DNA of 23,595 nt from UBA4729 sp038231175 (GTDB lineage: Bacteria > Patescibacteriota > Saccharimonadia > Saccharimonadales > UBA4665). The translations under genes and the position numbers were made by a program. The notes under the pieces were generated by a model. The model ran no database searches. It was not told the origin of the DNA and saw only the letters and a list, made by a program, of their open reading frames with translations. This document shows positions 14,123-21,012 of this stretch, one piece after another (within the stretch, counting starts at the first letter, position 1; the number at the start of each line of letters is the position of its first letter). The stretch covers positions 1 through 23,595 of the forward strand of contig JBBRLU010000010.1 in assembly GCA_038231175.1 (NCBI GenBank), given 5' to 3'.

Positions 14123-14734
14123 ATGGCTGCACCACAAGTTACGCCCAAGCCACAAGCTGGCAATGACCGCAACAACGATCGTCGCAACCGCCGTCCAGAA
14201 ATTCAACCGGAAGAGAAGCAGTTTGATGAGCGCACGCTACACATCGACCGCGTTGCCCGCGTCGTCAAGGGTGGCCGCCGCTTCCGTTTCCGGGCCCTAG
14301 TCGTCGTTGGTGACCGCAAGCACCGCGTCGGTATCGGTACCGCCAAGGGCGCCGACGTCACCGCCGCCGTTGCCAAAGCTACCGACATCGCCAAGAAGAA
14401 CTTCGTAACCGTGTCTCTTTACAAGGGCACTTTCCCTCACGAAGTCGAAACCAAGGTTTCGGGCGCTCATATCCTGTTGATTCCAGCCAGCGCCGGTACC
14501 GGTCTGATCGCCGGTGGTGTCGTCCGGACAATCCTGGAAGTTGCTGGTGTCAGCAACGCCCTCAGCAAGTCACTGGGCTCGACCAACAAGACCAACACCG
14601 CCTATGCGACTATCAAGGCTCTAGAGAGCCTGGTACCAGCCAAGCGTTGGATCACTACCAAACCGACGGAGGCTAAACCAGCCAAGGCCGTCAAAAAGCC
14701 AGCTCCGGCTGCAACCGTAAAGACTGAGGCCTAA
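14123..14734 (+). CDS. rpsE: 30S ribosomal protein S5 with low-complexity ends
   Basis: 203 aa against the usual 165-170. The core begins near residue 35 (FDERTLHIDRVARVVKGGRR) and has GTAKGADVTAAVAKA, PASAGTGLIAGGVVRTILEV and KSLGSTNKTNTAYATIKALE. Residues 1-34 are Pro/Asn/Arg-rich, and residues 180-203 are a Lys/Ala/Pro tail. S5 is part of the mRNA-entry helicase and shapes decoding accuracy. GGAG is upstream. rpmD (L30), which normally follows, is missing: rplO begins four bases later. Confidence 0.98.
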   Translation: MAAPQVTPKPQAGNDRNNDRRNRRPEIQPEEKQFDERTLHIDRVARVVKGGRRFRFRALVVVGDRKHRVGIGTAKGADVTAAVAKATDIAKKNFVTVSLYKGTFPHEVETKVSGAHILLIPASAGTGLIAGGVVRTILEVAGVSNALSKSLGSTNKTNTAYATIKALESLVPAKRWITTKPTEAKPAKAVKKPAPAATVKTEA

Positions 14735-14738
14735 TCCT

Positions 14739-15215
14739 ATGAAATATAACGAACTCATCACTATAAAGCCGAAGGCCGCCAAGCGCGTCGGCCGCGGTAT
14801 CGCTGCCGGTAAGGGTAAGACCGCCGGTCGTGGCACCAAGGGTCAGAAATCCCGTACCGGTTCTAGCGCCAAGCCCGGCTTCGCCGGTGGCCAGAACCCT
14901 CTTATGCAGAAGCTGCCAAAGCTGCCAGGCTTTAAGAGCAAGCGCACGCCAGCCGAAAACGTCACTACGGCTCAGATTGATGCCCTCGGTAAGAAAACCG
15001 TCGATACCCTCGAACTGGCCAACGCCGGCTTGGTCAGCGGGCCGTTCGTGAACGTCAAACTACTGTTCAAAGGTGATATGACGACCGCCATGACCGTCAA
15101 GCTTGGTAACGCCAGCAAGACGGCTGTCTCGGCCATCGAAGCCAAAGGCGGTACTTTTGAGAAGACCGCTCGCGCCCAGCGCCCGGCCAGCAGCCGCAAG
15201 ACCACTGTCGAATAG
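14739..15215 (+). CDS. rplO: 50S ribosomal protein L15
   Basis: 158 aa, slightly over the usual 144-150. It begins MKYNELITIKPKAAKRVGRG, with the Gly-rich GKGKTAGRGTKGQKSRTG segment and KPGFAGGQNPLMQKLPKLPG that thread into 23S rRNA. L15 is a late 50S assembly protein. GAGG precedes the ATG. It is the last gene of this operon: a terminator follows and secY starts 440 nt later, although in many bacteria secY is directly downstream. Confidence 0.97.
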   Translation: MKYNELITIKPKAAKRVGRGIAAGKGKTAGRGTKGQKSRTGSSAKPGFAGGQNPLMQKLPKLPGFKSKRTPAENVTTAQIDALGKKTVDTLELANAGLVSGPFVNVKLLFKGDMTTAMTVKLGNASKTAVSAIEAKGGTFEKTARAQRPASSRKTTVE

Positions 15216-15238
15216 TTCTTATTCTTCGGCCTAACATC

Positions 15239-15267
15239 AAGACCGCTCCGTCGTGAGCGGTCTTTTT
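15239..15267 (+). terminator. Intrinsic terminator after rplO
   Basis: A 10-bp stem (15239-15248 with 15255-15264), a 6-nt loop CGTCGT and a T run at 15263-15267. Just downstream a second small hairpin (GCTGA 15285-15289 with TCAGC 15294-15298) is followed by TTTTT at 15300-15304 and may act as a backup. Confidence 0.93.
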
Positions 15268-15359
15268 AGATTCTTCGGACAATAGCTGAACCTTCAGCAT
15301 TTTTGACTGAGCTATATCGTGCTCAGCCAAGTCGCAACAGGAAAATTAGAGCTAGCAAT

Positions 15360-15460
15360 CACCTAGATTAAGCTCGTCCCATCTCTATCGGTAACTGAGC
15401 CGTACTAATGGTCCACGGCATCATCATGGAGTGGTTTTATTTACTCCAGCTTGGCGGCCA
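15360..15460 (+). pseudogene. Probable degraded 23S-5S rRNA junction
   Basis: Short blocks occur in the order expected at the 3' end of 23S rRNA: CACCT (15360-15364), AGAT (15365-15368), CCCATC (15378-15383), CGGTAAC (15389-15395), then TGAGCCGTACTAATGGTCC (15396-15414). The last matches the conserved 23S end (E. coli form TGAGCTAACCGGTACTAATG). After a 34-nt gap with a hairpin, GCTTGGCGGCCA (15449-15460) resembles the 5' end of 5S rRNA (E. coli TGCCTGGCGGCCGTAGCG). About 80 nt of the 23S terminal region would be missing. The comparison is from memory, not an alignment. Confidence 0.45.
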
Positions 15461-15614
15461 ATATTCAGGCATATAGACTAGCCCGTAATCTCTTTTTTGT
15501 AAGTTGATTTTCCGAAGCCTAATACGAGCACGCCGATAAAGGAAAGCAGCGTGACGTTGACAGCCAGACCATAGCAGTTCGAGCCAATATTTAGCAGCCG
15601 AGGCAGTTATCTTG

Positions 15615-15620
15615 TATACT
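15615..15620 (+). promoter_or_regulatory. Candidate secY promoter -10
   Basis: TATACT at 15615-15620, preceded directly by TG, lies 41 nt before the secY ATG. No good -35 lies at 16-18 nt. A leader of about 29 nt would include AAGGG (15642-15646) as SD. Confidence 0.4.
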
Positions 15621-15655
15621 GATTGTTAATACATTACAAATAAGGGTACATACAC

Positions 15656-17158
15656 ATGAACTGGAAGATTATCGGTCGCTCACTGGCGCAGGCAGACATG
15701 CGCAAGCGGATCTTTGCCGTGCTGGCAATTTTATTAGTATTTCGAATCTTGGCGCACATACCGGTGCCGCTGGCCGATCCGAAAACCTTGCACCAGGTGT
15801 TGCAGAATTTATTCGCCTCTAACAATACGCCCCAGCTACTGAGCTTTATAAACGTCTTGTCGGGTGGCGCTCTGGCTAACTTCTCGATCATGATCGCCGG
15901 TCTGGGTCCGTATATCAACGCCTCGATCATCATGCAGCTGCTGACCAAAGCTATTCCACAGCTGGAAGCACTGCATAAAGAAGGTGAGTTCGGCCAGAAG
16001 AAGATCAACCAATACACCCGGATGCTGACCTTCCCACTGGCCATCATCCAATCGATCGGTTCTATTTATCTGATCCGCCAGGCGGCGCAGAGCATCGGTG
16101 GTATCGGTGACATCACGGCCCACACCTCGCTGACGCAGTGGGTGTTGATGGTCGCGGCGCTGACCGGTGGCTCGATGCTGCTGATGTGGCTCGGCGAACT
16201 GGTTACCGAACAAAGCATCGGTAACGGTATCTCACTCCTGATAACTGTCGGCATAGTCAGTGGGCTGCCAGCCTCGATTTCGCAGATTATCAACACGGCG
16301 GCCCATGCCGGACCGAACTGGCGACTGTTTAAACACACGCTGCCGTTCACCCGCAGTCTGGTCATCTATAGTGTCGTGACCGTTCTGGCGGTCATCTTTG
16401 TGACCTGGCTGGTGGTCAAGCTCAATGAAGCCTCGCGCAACCTGACGATCAACTATGCAAAAAGAGTTCAGGGCAACCGGGCCTACGGCGGTGTCACGAC
16501 CAAACTACCGGTCAAGCTGATCACCGCCGGCGTGGTACCGATCATCTTCGCGGTGGCGTTCCTGAGCGTCCCAAGTTTTGTCGGCCAGTTGCTGACTAGT
16601 TCGCACAGTGCCCGTTTGGCGCATCTGGGGACGCAGCTGGCGACCTGGTTTACCACGCCGTCGGCTCAGACCTTTGCCTCGCTCGGCTGGCGGGCCTATA
16701 TCTACCCGGTCACCTATTTCGTGCTGGTCTTCGCCTTTACCTTCTTCTATACCAGCATTACCTTCAACTCTAAGGAGATTGCCGAGAACCTGCAGAAGCA
16801 GGGTGGCTTCATAGAAGGCGTGCGTTCCGGTGGTCAGACAGAGAAGTACCTGTCGCAGATCGTGAACCGTCTGACGCTGTTCGGTGCCCTTAGTCTCGGT
16901 CTGCTGGCTCTGGCGCCGATTTTGGCCCAGTTGTTCATCCGGACCAGTATAACCATCGGCGGTACCAGCGTCCTGATCCTGGTGTCGGTGGCTTTACAGA
17001 CATTACGTTCACTGGAGTCACGGGCCCTGATGGTGACCTACGATCAGTATTCTCAGCCCGACTTCTTCCACGACAGCGTCGACCCTCTGAGCGGTGGTGC
17101 CAACAATGGTCGCTTTAAGTTTTTAACAAAACCGTTTAAACGCCGTCAGTCCAAATAA
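15656..17158 (+). CDS. secY: Protein translocase subunit SecY
   Basis: 500 aa, longer than the usual 430-445. The N-terminus MNWKIIGRSLAQADMRKRIF leads into TM1. Conserved SecY motifs follow: SIMIAGLGPYINASIIMQLL (TM2 region), QYTRMLTFPLAIIQSIGSIY, TEQSIGNGISLLI (TM4-5) and NSKEIAENLQKQGGFIEGVR in the cytosolic loop before TM9. Ten membrane helices can be read. The C-terminal tail (about residues 455-500, ending KPFKRRQSK) is a long basic cytosolic extension. SecY forms the Sec channel with SecE and SecG. Here it is a separate unit; adk and map, often downstream, are absent, and infA follows with its own promoter. Confidence 0.98.
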   Translation: MNWKIIGRSLAQADMRKRIFAVLAILLVFRILAHIPVPLADPKTLHQVLQNLFASNNTPQLLSFINVLSGGALANFSIMIAGLGPYINASIIMQLLTKAIPQLEALHKEGEFGQKKINQYTRMLTFPLAIIQSIGSIYLIRQAAQSIGGIGDITAHTSLTQWVLMVAALTGGSMLLMWLGELVTEQSIGNGISLLITVGIVSGLPASISQIINTAAHAGPNWRLFKHTLPFTRSLVIYSVVTVLAVIFVTWLVVKLNEASRNLTINYAKRVQGNRAYGGVTTKLPVKLITAGVVPIIFAVAFLSVPSFVGQLLTSSHSARLAHLGTQLATWFTTPSAQTFASLGWRAYIYPVTYFVLVFAFTFFYTSITFNSKEIAENLQKQGGFIEGVRSGGQTEKYLSQIVNRLTLFGALSLGLLALAPILAQLFIRTSITIGGTSVLILVSVALQTLRSLESRALMVTYDQYSQPDFFHDSVDPLSGGANNGRFKFLTKPFKRRQSK

Positions 17159-17186
17159 TTATCGCTGACACTAACTGCAAAAACAC

Positions 17187-17216
17187 TTTACAAATCGTTG
17201 TAGCACCTGCTATAGT
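17187..17216 (+). promoter_or_regulatory. infA promoter, nearly leaderless
   Basis: -35 TTTACA at 17187-17192, an 18-nt spacer and -10 TATAGT at 17211-17216. The string AACACTTTACAAA around the -35 is identical to that at the tuf promoter. The start would fall near 17223, about 11 nt before the infA ATG, and there is no SD in between. Confidence 0.7.
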
Positions 17217-17233
17217 AATAAGTTGTTATATTT

Positions 17234-17455
17234 ATGGCTGCCAATAAAGAAGTAATCGAGTTAACGGGAACTATAATTGAGACCCTTCCAGGTACTCAAT
17301 TTCGCGTCGAACTCGAAAATGGCCATAAAATCATAGCTCATGTCGCCGGAAAAATGCGGAAGCACTTCATACGCATCGTACCGGGCGACAGCGTGACGGT
17401 TGAGTTGACCCCTTATGATCTTACTAAGGGCAGAATCACCTATCGCAAAAGCTAA
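17234..17455 (+). CDS. infA: Translation initiation factor IF-1
   Basis: 73 aa, the usual 71-73. It begins MAANKEVIELTGTIIETLPG and includes the S1-like OB fold with VELENGHKIIAHVAGKMRKH, IRIVPGDSVTVELTPYDLTK and GRITYRKS at the end, an excellent IF-1 match. IF-1 binds the A site of the 30S subunit during initiation. No SD lies before the ATG; the promoter suggests a leader of about 11 nt, so initiation is probably leaderless-like. It heads the infA-rpmJ-rpsM-rpsK-rpsD-rpoA cluster. Confidence 0.98.
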   Translation: MAANKEVIELTGTIIETLPGTQFRVELENGHKIIAHVAGKMRKHFIRIVPGDSVTVELTPYDLTKGRITYRKS

Positions 17456-17530
17456 AGGCGGCCTCCGGGCAACCTTGGTACATTATAAATATAAGAGCAG
17501 TGAGTCATTGCGAAAGGTAGCGTGATCCGC

Positions 17531-17647
17531 ATGAAAGTGCGTGCCAGTGTCAAGAAAATCAGTCCAGACGACAAGATTGTTCGCCGTAAAGGCCGTCTGT
17601 ACGTTATCAATAAGTTGAAGCCCAAGCACAAGCAGAGGCAAGGCTGA
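17531..17647 (+). CDS. rpmJ: 50S ribosomal protein L36, zinc-free type
   Basis: 38 aa from the ATG at 17531: it begins MKVRASVKKISPDDKIVRRK and ends KPKHKQRQG, then TGA. This is the exact L36 length and frame. The four zinc ligands of the C-plus form are not kept: the CRNC segment is SPDD and the third Cys is Asn, so this is a C-minus L36. AAAGGT at 17513-17518 is 13 nt from this ATG but only 4 nt from a GTG at 17522, so an N-terminal Met-Ile-Arg extension is possible. The infA-rpmJ-rpsM order is the standard one. Confidence 0.95.
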   Translation: MKVRASVKKISPDDKIVRRKGRLYVINKLKPKHKQRQG

Positions 17648-17709
17648 AATGATGATGTCTTTTCAAGTTTTAAATAATTTATTAATAAGCTCCGAAGGAG
17701 ATTGTTAAT

Positions 17710-18096
17710 ATGGCTAGAATTTCGGGTGTTACCATCCCTAACGAAAAGCAAATTTGGGTTGCTTTAACCTATGTCTTCGGCATCGGTCCCAAGAGCAGTC
17801 ATGACATCTTAACCCGCGCTAAGGTCGAACCGACGGCTCGTGTCAAAGATCTGACCGACGGTGAGACTTCGGCCATTCAGGATGTCGTCAATGCCGACTA
17901 CGTCGTCGAGGGTGAACTCCAGCGCGTCGTCAGCGGTAATATCAAACGTCTAAAAGATATTAAATCATATCGTGGTTTACGCCACGCCGCTGCTTTGCCG
18001 TCCCGTGGCCAACGTACTAAGACCAACGCTCGTACCCGTCGTGGTAAGAAAACGACCGTTGGTGGAACCGCTAAGAAGGTAGCATCGAAGACCTAG
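17710..18096 (+). CDS. rpsM: 30S ribosomal protein S13
   Basis: 128 aa, close to the usual 118-126. It begins MARISGVTIPNEKQIWVALT, has YVFGIGPKSSHDILTRAKVE and ends with SYRGLRHAAALPSRGQRTKT and NARTRRGKK plus a short basic tail. S13 in the 30S head contacts P-site tRNA and the 50S subunit. GAAGGAG lies 9 nt upstream in an AT-rich 62-nt gap after rpmJ. The TAG stop lies at the loop of a perfect hairpin (18086-18102). Confidence 0.98.
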   Translation: MARISGVTIPNEKQIWVALTYVFGIGPKSSHDILTRAKVEPTARVKDLTDGETSAIQDVVNADYVVEGELQRVVSGNIKRLKDIKSYRGLRHAAALPSRGQRTKTNARTRRGKKTTVGGTAKKVASKT

Positions 18097-18102
18097 TCTT
18101 CG
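18086..18102 (+). promoter_or_regulatory. Hairpin at the rpsM stop, upstream of SD-less rpsK
   Basis: CGAAGAC (18086-18092), a 3-nt CTA loop and GTCTTCG (18096-18102) form a perfect 7-bp stem spanning the rpsM stop TAG (18094-18096). No T run follows, so it is not an intrinsic terminator. It lies 10 nt before the rpsK ATG. Confidence 0.5.
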
Positions 18103-18112
18103 GCAATATATT

Positions 18113-18523
18113 ATGGCAGATACATCTAAGACCGCGGGAAAGACCGCAACCAAGAAAAAGAAAGTCAAACGAACCGTGGCCTCCGGCCAAGTGCACGTTC
18201 AGGCTACTTTTAATAACACCATCATCACCTTCAGCGACACCAGCGGCAACGTCCTTGGCGCTTCCAGTGCCGGAGCCTGCGGCTTCCGGGGCTCCAAGAA
18301 GGGTACGGCTTATGCCGCCCAGGTCGCCGCTGAGCGCGCCGGAACCTCCGTCAAGCAGCAGTACGGCTTAAGCCGGGCTGATGTTTTCGTCAAAGGTATC
18401 GGCCTTGGTCGAGACGCTGCCGTCCGTGCCCTGGCCACGTTAGAGATCCAAGTTGAAGTCATTAAGGATATCACCGGCGTTCCGCACGGCGGCGTCCGTC
18501 CCAAGAAAGCACGGAGGGTCTAG
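18113..18523 (+). CDS. rpsK: 30S ribosomal protein S11
   Basis: 136 aa, slightly longer than the usual 127-130 because of a basic N-terminus (DTSKTAGKTATKKKKVKRTV). The core has GQVHVQATFNNTIITFSDTS, GFRGSKKGTAYAAQVAAERA and DITGVPHGGVRPKKARRV, diagnostic of S11. S11 lies in the 30S platform near the E site. No SD precedes the ATG; a hairpin over the rpsM stop and an AT-rich ATATATT stretch lie there instead. Confidence 0.98.
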   Translation: MADTSKTAGKTATKKKKVKRTVASGQVHVQATFNNTIITFSDTSGNVLGASSAGACGFRGSKKGTAYAAQVAAERAGTSVKQQYGLSRADVFVKGIGLGRDAAVRALATLEIQVEVIKDITGVPHGGVRPKKARRV

Positions 18524-18526
18524 CAT

Positions 18527-19153
18527 ATGGCTCGTGATACTCAATCCATCGTCAAGATGAGCCGCCGAGAGGGTTACGCCCTTCACCCCAAGGCTCACAA
18601 AGCGCTGATGAAGCGCGCAACCATGCCCGGACAGGCAGCTAATGCCCGCGGTCCCCGTGGCGGCGCCAAGGTCAGCCAATACTCGCGCCAGTTGCGTGAG
18701 AAGCAGAAGGTCAAGCGCCTTTATGGCCTACTCGAGAAGCAGTTCAGCAACCTGATGAAGGAAGCTACCCGCAAAGAGGGCCAATCCGGAGCTGTCCTAT
18801 TACAGTTCCTGGAGCAGCGCGCCGACAACGTCATTTACCGCGCCGGTTTCGCACCGAGCCGCCGAGCTGCCCGTCAGCTGGTGACCCACGGTCACTTCAT
18901 GCTCAACGGTACCCGTGTCGACATCCCATCTATCCGTATGAAACCTGGTGATAGCCTGGTCGTTCGTCCGCACTCTACCCAGACCGAATACTTTAAAAAG
19001 CTTGATGAAGTCAGTCCCGCCGGACCTGACACGCCAGGCTGGTTGAAAGTTGACCGTAAAAAGGTGCAAGTCAGTATCACTGGCCTGCCATCCCGCGATG
19101 ATGCTGAACTCGAAATTAATGAGCAGTTAATTGTAGAATATTACTCGCGCTAG
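18527..19153 (+). CDS. rpsD: 30S ribosomal protein S4
   Basis: 208 aa, the usual length. The N-terminal SIVKMSRREGYAL has Met and Ser where the zinc form has Cys, so it is a C-minus S4. The S4 RNA-binding domain is clear at about 98-160: LEQRADNVIYRAGFAPSRRA, ARQLVTHGHFMLNGTRVDIP. S4 initiates 30S assembly and in E. coli represses the alpha operon; the same gene order makes this possible here but no target is proven. CGGAGGGT gives a strong SD. Confidence 0.98.
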   Translation: MARDTQSIVKMSRREGYALHPKAHKALMKRATMPGQAANARGPRGGAKVSQYSRQLREKQKVKRLYGLLEKQFSNLMKEATRKEGQSGAVLLQFLEQRADNVIYRAGFAPSRRAARQLVTHGHFMLNGTRVDIPSIRMKPGDSLVVRPHSTQTEYFKKLDEVSPAGPDTPGWLKVDRKKVQVSITGLPSRDDAELEINEQLIVEYYSR

Positions 19154-19185
19154 CTTAGCTATTAAAGGAAATAAAGGAATAGCAA

Positions 19186-20142
19186 ATGTCAAACATGATT
19201 CACACCCCCGGACTGGTAGCAGTCGACGACCACAGCACCACCAGTGCCACCTTTACCATCGAGCCACTGCACAGTGGTTATGGTATGACCCTCGGTAATT
19301 CGCTACGCCGCGTGCTGCTTTCGAGCATCTCCGGTGCCGCCGTCACCTCATTCAAGATCGAAGGCGCCAGCCACGAATTTACCGCTGTCGAAGGCGTTAA
19401 AGAAGATATCGTCGATATCATGCTGGCCCTTAAAGGCGTCCGCTTCCGTGTCTACGGTGGCGAAGCTCAGAACTTACGGATTGTAAAATCCGGCAAAGGT
19501 TCGATCACCGCTAAGGATATCCAGACCAACGCCGACGTCGAAATCGTCAACCCCGACCACGTCATCGCCACCATGGACGATGCCAAGGGTAAGTTTGTCA
19601 TGGACTTAGTTGTCGAAATCGGCCGTGGTTACCGGACCATCGAAGAGGGTGCCGCCAAGAAAGCTACCGACGCCATCGCCCTCGACGCTATCTTCAGCCC
19701 CGTGTTGCGAGTTCGCTATAAGGTAGAAAAGACTCGTGTCGGGCAGGCCACCGACCTCGACAAGCTGCTGTTGACCGTTGACACCGACGGTTCGATCACT
19801 TCCAGTGACGCCTTCGAAGAAGCCTCAGCGATCCTGGTCAACCAGTACACCGCTCTGGCCGGCAAGACGCGCATCACCGCCGCCGAACCAGTTGTCACCA
19901 GCACCGCTAGTAACAACAGCGAACTGACCGCCGACATGCTGGGTGACGAGCCGACGGCCCTCAATACTTCCATCGAAGATCTGAACCTGACCGCCCGCAC
20001 CACCAACGCCCTCATTAACAACGACATCCACACCATCCGCGATTTATTTGCGCTCAACGATGCCGAACTGCGCGACCTCAAAGGTTTCGGCAGCAAAGCC
20101 CTCGATGAAGTCAAAGAGAAGTTAGCCGAGTTGGAGCTCTAA
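19186..20142 (+). CDS. rpoA: DNA-directed RNA polymerase subunit alpha
   Basis: 318 aa, the typical size. The N-terminal domain (1 to about 225) carries IEPLHSGYGMTLGNSLRRVL at 26-45, the dimerisation and beta-contact segment, and VEIGRGYRTIEEG. A linker follows at about 228-262. The C-terminal domain (263-318) has LNLTARTTNALINNDI and LKGFGSKALDEVKEKL; Arg271, Asn274 and Lys304 match the E. coli alphaCTD DNA-contact residues Arg265, Asn268 and Lys298. AAAGGAA precedes the ATG. The rpsD-rpoA-rplQ order is standard. Confidence 0.98.
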   Translation: MSNMIHTPGLVAVDDHSTTSATFTIEPLHSGYGMTLGNSLRRVLLSSISGAAVTSFKIEGASHEFTAVEGVKEDIVDIMLALKGVRFRVYGGEAQNLRIVKSGKGSITAKDIQTNADVEIVNPDHVIATMDDAKGKFVMDLVVEIGRGYRTIEEGAAKKATDAIALDAIFSPVLRVRYKVEKTRVGQATDLDKLLLTVDTDGSITSSDAFEEASAILVNQYTALAGKTRITAAEPVVTSTASNNSELTADMLGDEPTALNTSIEDLNLTARTTNALINNDIHTIRDLFALNDAELRDLKGFGSKALDEVKEKLAELEL

Positions 20143-20143
20143 T

Positions 20144-20572
20144 ATGCACCGACACGGATATCAAGGTCGTAAATTACATCGTGAGCGTGATCAACGCCGC
20201 GCCCTGTTAAAGGGTCTGGCTGATTCGCTCATCAAGTATCAAACGATCGAAACGACCCTACCTAAGGCCAAAGAAGTAGTGCCTTATTTAGAGAAGTTAA
20301 TTACCAAGGCTAAAAAGGGCGATCTGCATAATCGCCGGATGGTCGTCAGTAGCCTGCAAACCGTCGCCAGCGCTCACAAACTGGTCGATGAGATCGCTCC
20401 CAAACTTGCCGGACGCAACAGCGGTCACCTGCGCATCGTCAAGACGGTTACCCGCCGCGGCGACAATGCCCAGCTAGCGCGCATCAGCTTCGTCGACGAT
20501 CTGACCGCCGCGCCGGTCGCCGTCGCTGCCAAACCAGCAACCAAGCCGGTTGCTGCCAAGGAGGTTAAATAA
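20144..20572 (+). CDS. rplQ: 50S ribosomal protein L17 with Ala/Pro/Lys tail
   Basis: 142 aa against the usual 115-127. It begins MHRHGYQGRKLHRERDQRRA and has LLKGLADSLIKYQTIETTLP KAKE and RIVKTVTRRGDNAQLARISF. Residues about 121-142 are a low-complexity tail (VAVAAKPATKPVAAKEVK). L17 lies at the bottom of the 50S near the tunnel exit. GGAG precedes the ATG; the stop shares one base with rplM. Confidence 0.98.
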   Translation: MHRHGYQGRKLHRERDQRRALLKGLADSLIKYQTIETTLPKAKEVVPYLEKLITKAKKGDLHNRRMVVSSLQTVASAHKLVDEIAPKLAGRNSGHLRIVKTVTRRGDNAQLARISFVDDLTAAPVAVAAKPATKPVAAKEVK

Positions 20573-21012
20573 TGAAGACTTATAGCGCCAAACCGACCGA
20601 CGTCGTTCGCTCCTGGTACCTGGTTGACGCCAGCGAAGCCCCTATCGGCCGCGTCGCCACCCGGGTTGCCGAACTGTTAATCGGTAAAGGCAAGCCCCAG
20701 TTTACCAAGCACATCGACTGTGGCGACTTCGTCGTCATCATCAATGCCGAGCAGCTGATCGCTACCGGTAAGAAGCTGGACCAGAAGAAGTACTACCACC
20801 ATAGTCATTATCCCGGCGGTCTGAAAGAGATTACACTTTCCAAGCAGATTGAAAAAGATGCCACCCAAGCCGTGATTCACGCTGTACGGGGTATGTTACC
20901 GGTCAATAAGCTGCGCGACGAGCGCTTAGCTCGCCTCAAGGTCTATAACGGTAGCGACCACAAGCATGCACCACAACAGCCAACCGTTTACTCAGTTAAG
21001 GAGGCCAAATAA
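20572..21012 (+). CDS. rplM: 50S ribosomal protein L13
   Basis: 146 aa, the usual length. It begins MKTYSAKPTDVVRSWYLVDA and has GRVATRVAELLIGKGKPQFT, YYHHSHYPGGLKEITLSKQI and VRGMLPVNKLRDERLARLKV, all L13 signatures. L13 acts early in 50S assembly. AAGGAGG lies 6-7 nt upstream and the gene overlaps rplQ by one base. As in many bacteria it is paired with rpsI and attached to the end of the alpha operon; truA, sometimes between rplQ and rplM, is absent. Confidence 0.98.
   Translation: MKTYSAKPTDVVRSWYLVDASEAPIGRVATRVAELLIGKGKPQFTKHIDCGDFVVIINAEQLIATGKKLDQKKYYHHSHYPGGLKEITLSKQIEKDATQAVIHAVRGMLPVNKLRDERLARLKVYNGSDHKHAPQQPTVYSVKEAK

Larger units (their letters stand above)
15268..15655 (+). other. 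Gene-free 388-nt spacer between rplO terminator and secY
   Basis: I find no credible ORF here. It holds a weak second terminator-like hairpin (15285-15304), a 6-bp hairpin CTGAGC/GCTCAG (15307-15312 with 15321-15326), the rRNA-like stretch described separately (15360-15460), a TGGAGT/ACTCCA hairpin (15427-15432 with 15443-15448) and a -10 box for secY (15615-15620). The segment 15470-15610 shows nothing I can assign. Confidence 0.6.

Noticed and set aside
15557..15562. TTGACA as a -35 for secY
   Set aside because: No -10-like hexamer lies 16-19 nt downstream; the TATACT at 15615 is too far away.
17159..17233. adk or map between secY and infA
   Set aside because: Only 75 nt lie there, filled by the infA promoter; no coding segment is possible.
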